Below are positions 5,868 through 6,154 of a DNA stretch of 6,154 nt, in pieces. The DNA lies in NCBI GenBank assembly GCA_900320815.1, contig ONTY01000096.1:1-6154 (forward strand), read 5' to 3'. The notes beneath the pieces are model-generated. The model was not told where the DNA came from and ran no database searches. It saw nothing but the letters and a program-made list of their open reading frames with translations. The stretch's first letter is position 1; every line of letters starts with the position of its first letter. The DNA is from an uncultured Pseudomonadota bacterium (GTDB lineage Bacteria > Pseudomonadota > Gammaproteobacteria > Burkholderiales > Burkholderiaceae_C). A program made the translations under genes and the position numbers.

Positions 5868-6154
5868 ATGAGCAAAGCAAAGCAAGGCGGCGGCACCTTC
5901 CTGGGGCTGATACTGGGCATGATGCTTGGCCTCGGCATTGCGCTGGGCGTGGCGTATTACGTCTCGCGCCTGCCCAACCCGTTTGTGGCGAAAAATCCCT
6001 CGCGTCTGGCCGGGCGTGAAGCCATTGACCACAACAAAGACCCCAATGCGGCGCTGCGCAGCAAAGCGGCGCCGCCGCCCGTGCAAACGGCGTCGGCTGG
6101 TCCCAGCGCCGCACAAGAAGACGATGAGCGGCTGGCCGACGAGCGTGAGCGCGA
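5868..6154 (+). CDS. SPOR/FtsN-like single-pass membrane protein, N-terminal part (3' truncated by window)
   Basis: An open frame from the ATG at 5868 runs to the window end without a stop, giving 95 residues. It starts with a short basic segment (MSKAKQGG), then one membrane helix (about 10-31, TFLGLILGMMLGLGIALGVAYYV), then RLPNPFVAKNP and a periplasmic Pro/Ala/Glu-rich linker that turns charged (EDDERLADERER). This layout, short cytoplasmic tail, single helix, PNPFV-type motif and low-complexity linker, is that of the FtsN-like proteins with a C-terminal SPOR domain that commonly follow argS in Burkholderiales. SPOR domains bind denuded septal peptidoglycan in cell division. The SPOR domain itself would lie beyond the window, so the name rests on the N-terminus and on gene order. 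No clear Shine-Dalgarno sequence is seen. The 38-base gap from argS has no terminator, so co-transcription is likely. Confidence 0.75.
   Translation, partial: MSKAKQGGGTFLGLILGMMLGLGIALGVAYYVSRLPNPFVAKNPSRLAGREAIDHNKDPNAALRSKAAPPPVQTASAGPSAAQEDDERLADERER

Overview
The window looks like chromosomal DNA from a GC-rich betaproteobacterium, most likely Burkholderiales and close to Comamonadaceae. The main reason is the arginyl-tRNA synthetase gene followed directly by an FtsN-like SPOR-type protein, together with a DUF2214 membrane protein, an arrangement familiar in that order. This placement comes from family knowledge and not from a search. I see no tRNA, rRNA, CRISPR array, transposase or phage gene.

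Left part (1-1620, plus strand). The window opens inside the C-terminal end of a GtrA-like membrane protein. It is followed by a complete FAD-dependent oxidase that closely resembles mycobacterial DprE1, the decaprenylphosphoryl-beta-D-ribose 2'-oxidase. A GtrA-like gene directly before dprE1 is also the order in Mycobacterium tuberculosis (Rv3789-Rv3790). The pair therefore suggests a polyprenyl-phosphate pentose (arabinose-type) sugar donor pathway. The expected reductase partner (DprE2, a short-chain dehydrogenase) does not follow: a strong terminator ends the transcript instead.

Middle part (1647-3525). A cysteine hydrolase of the isochorismatase superfamily (ISOC1/ISOC2-like) lies on the minus strand and shares the terminator with the oxidase. 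Divergent from it is a lipoprotein gene of unknown function with a textbook lipobox and a perfect ribosome binding site. The roughly 320-base region between them holds four copies of GGGTATA and a degraded tandem duplication with a period of about 102 bases. The lipoprotein gene and its upstream region are visibly poorer in G+C than the flanks.

Right part (3526-6154, plus strand). A DUF2214 four-helix membrane protein is followed by argS and then by the start of a single-pass SPOR/FtsN-like protein cut off by the window end. argS has a TAAAAT hexamer placed so that its mRNA could start at or next to the ATG.

No clearly new multi-gene system is visible. The items most worth following up are the GtrA/DprE1-like pair in a Gram-negative setting, the repeat-bearing control region, and the unassigned lipoprotein.
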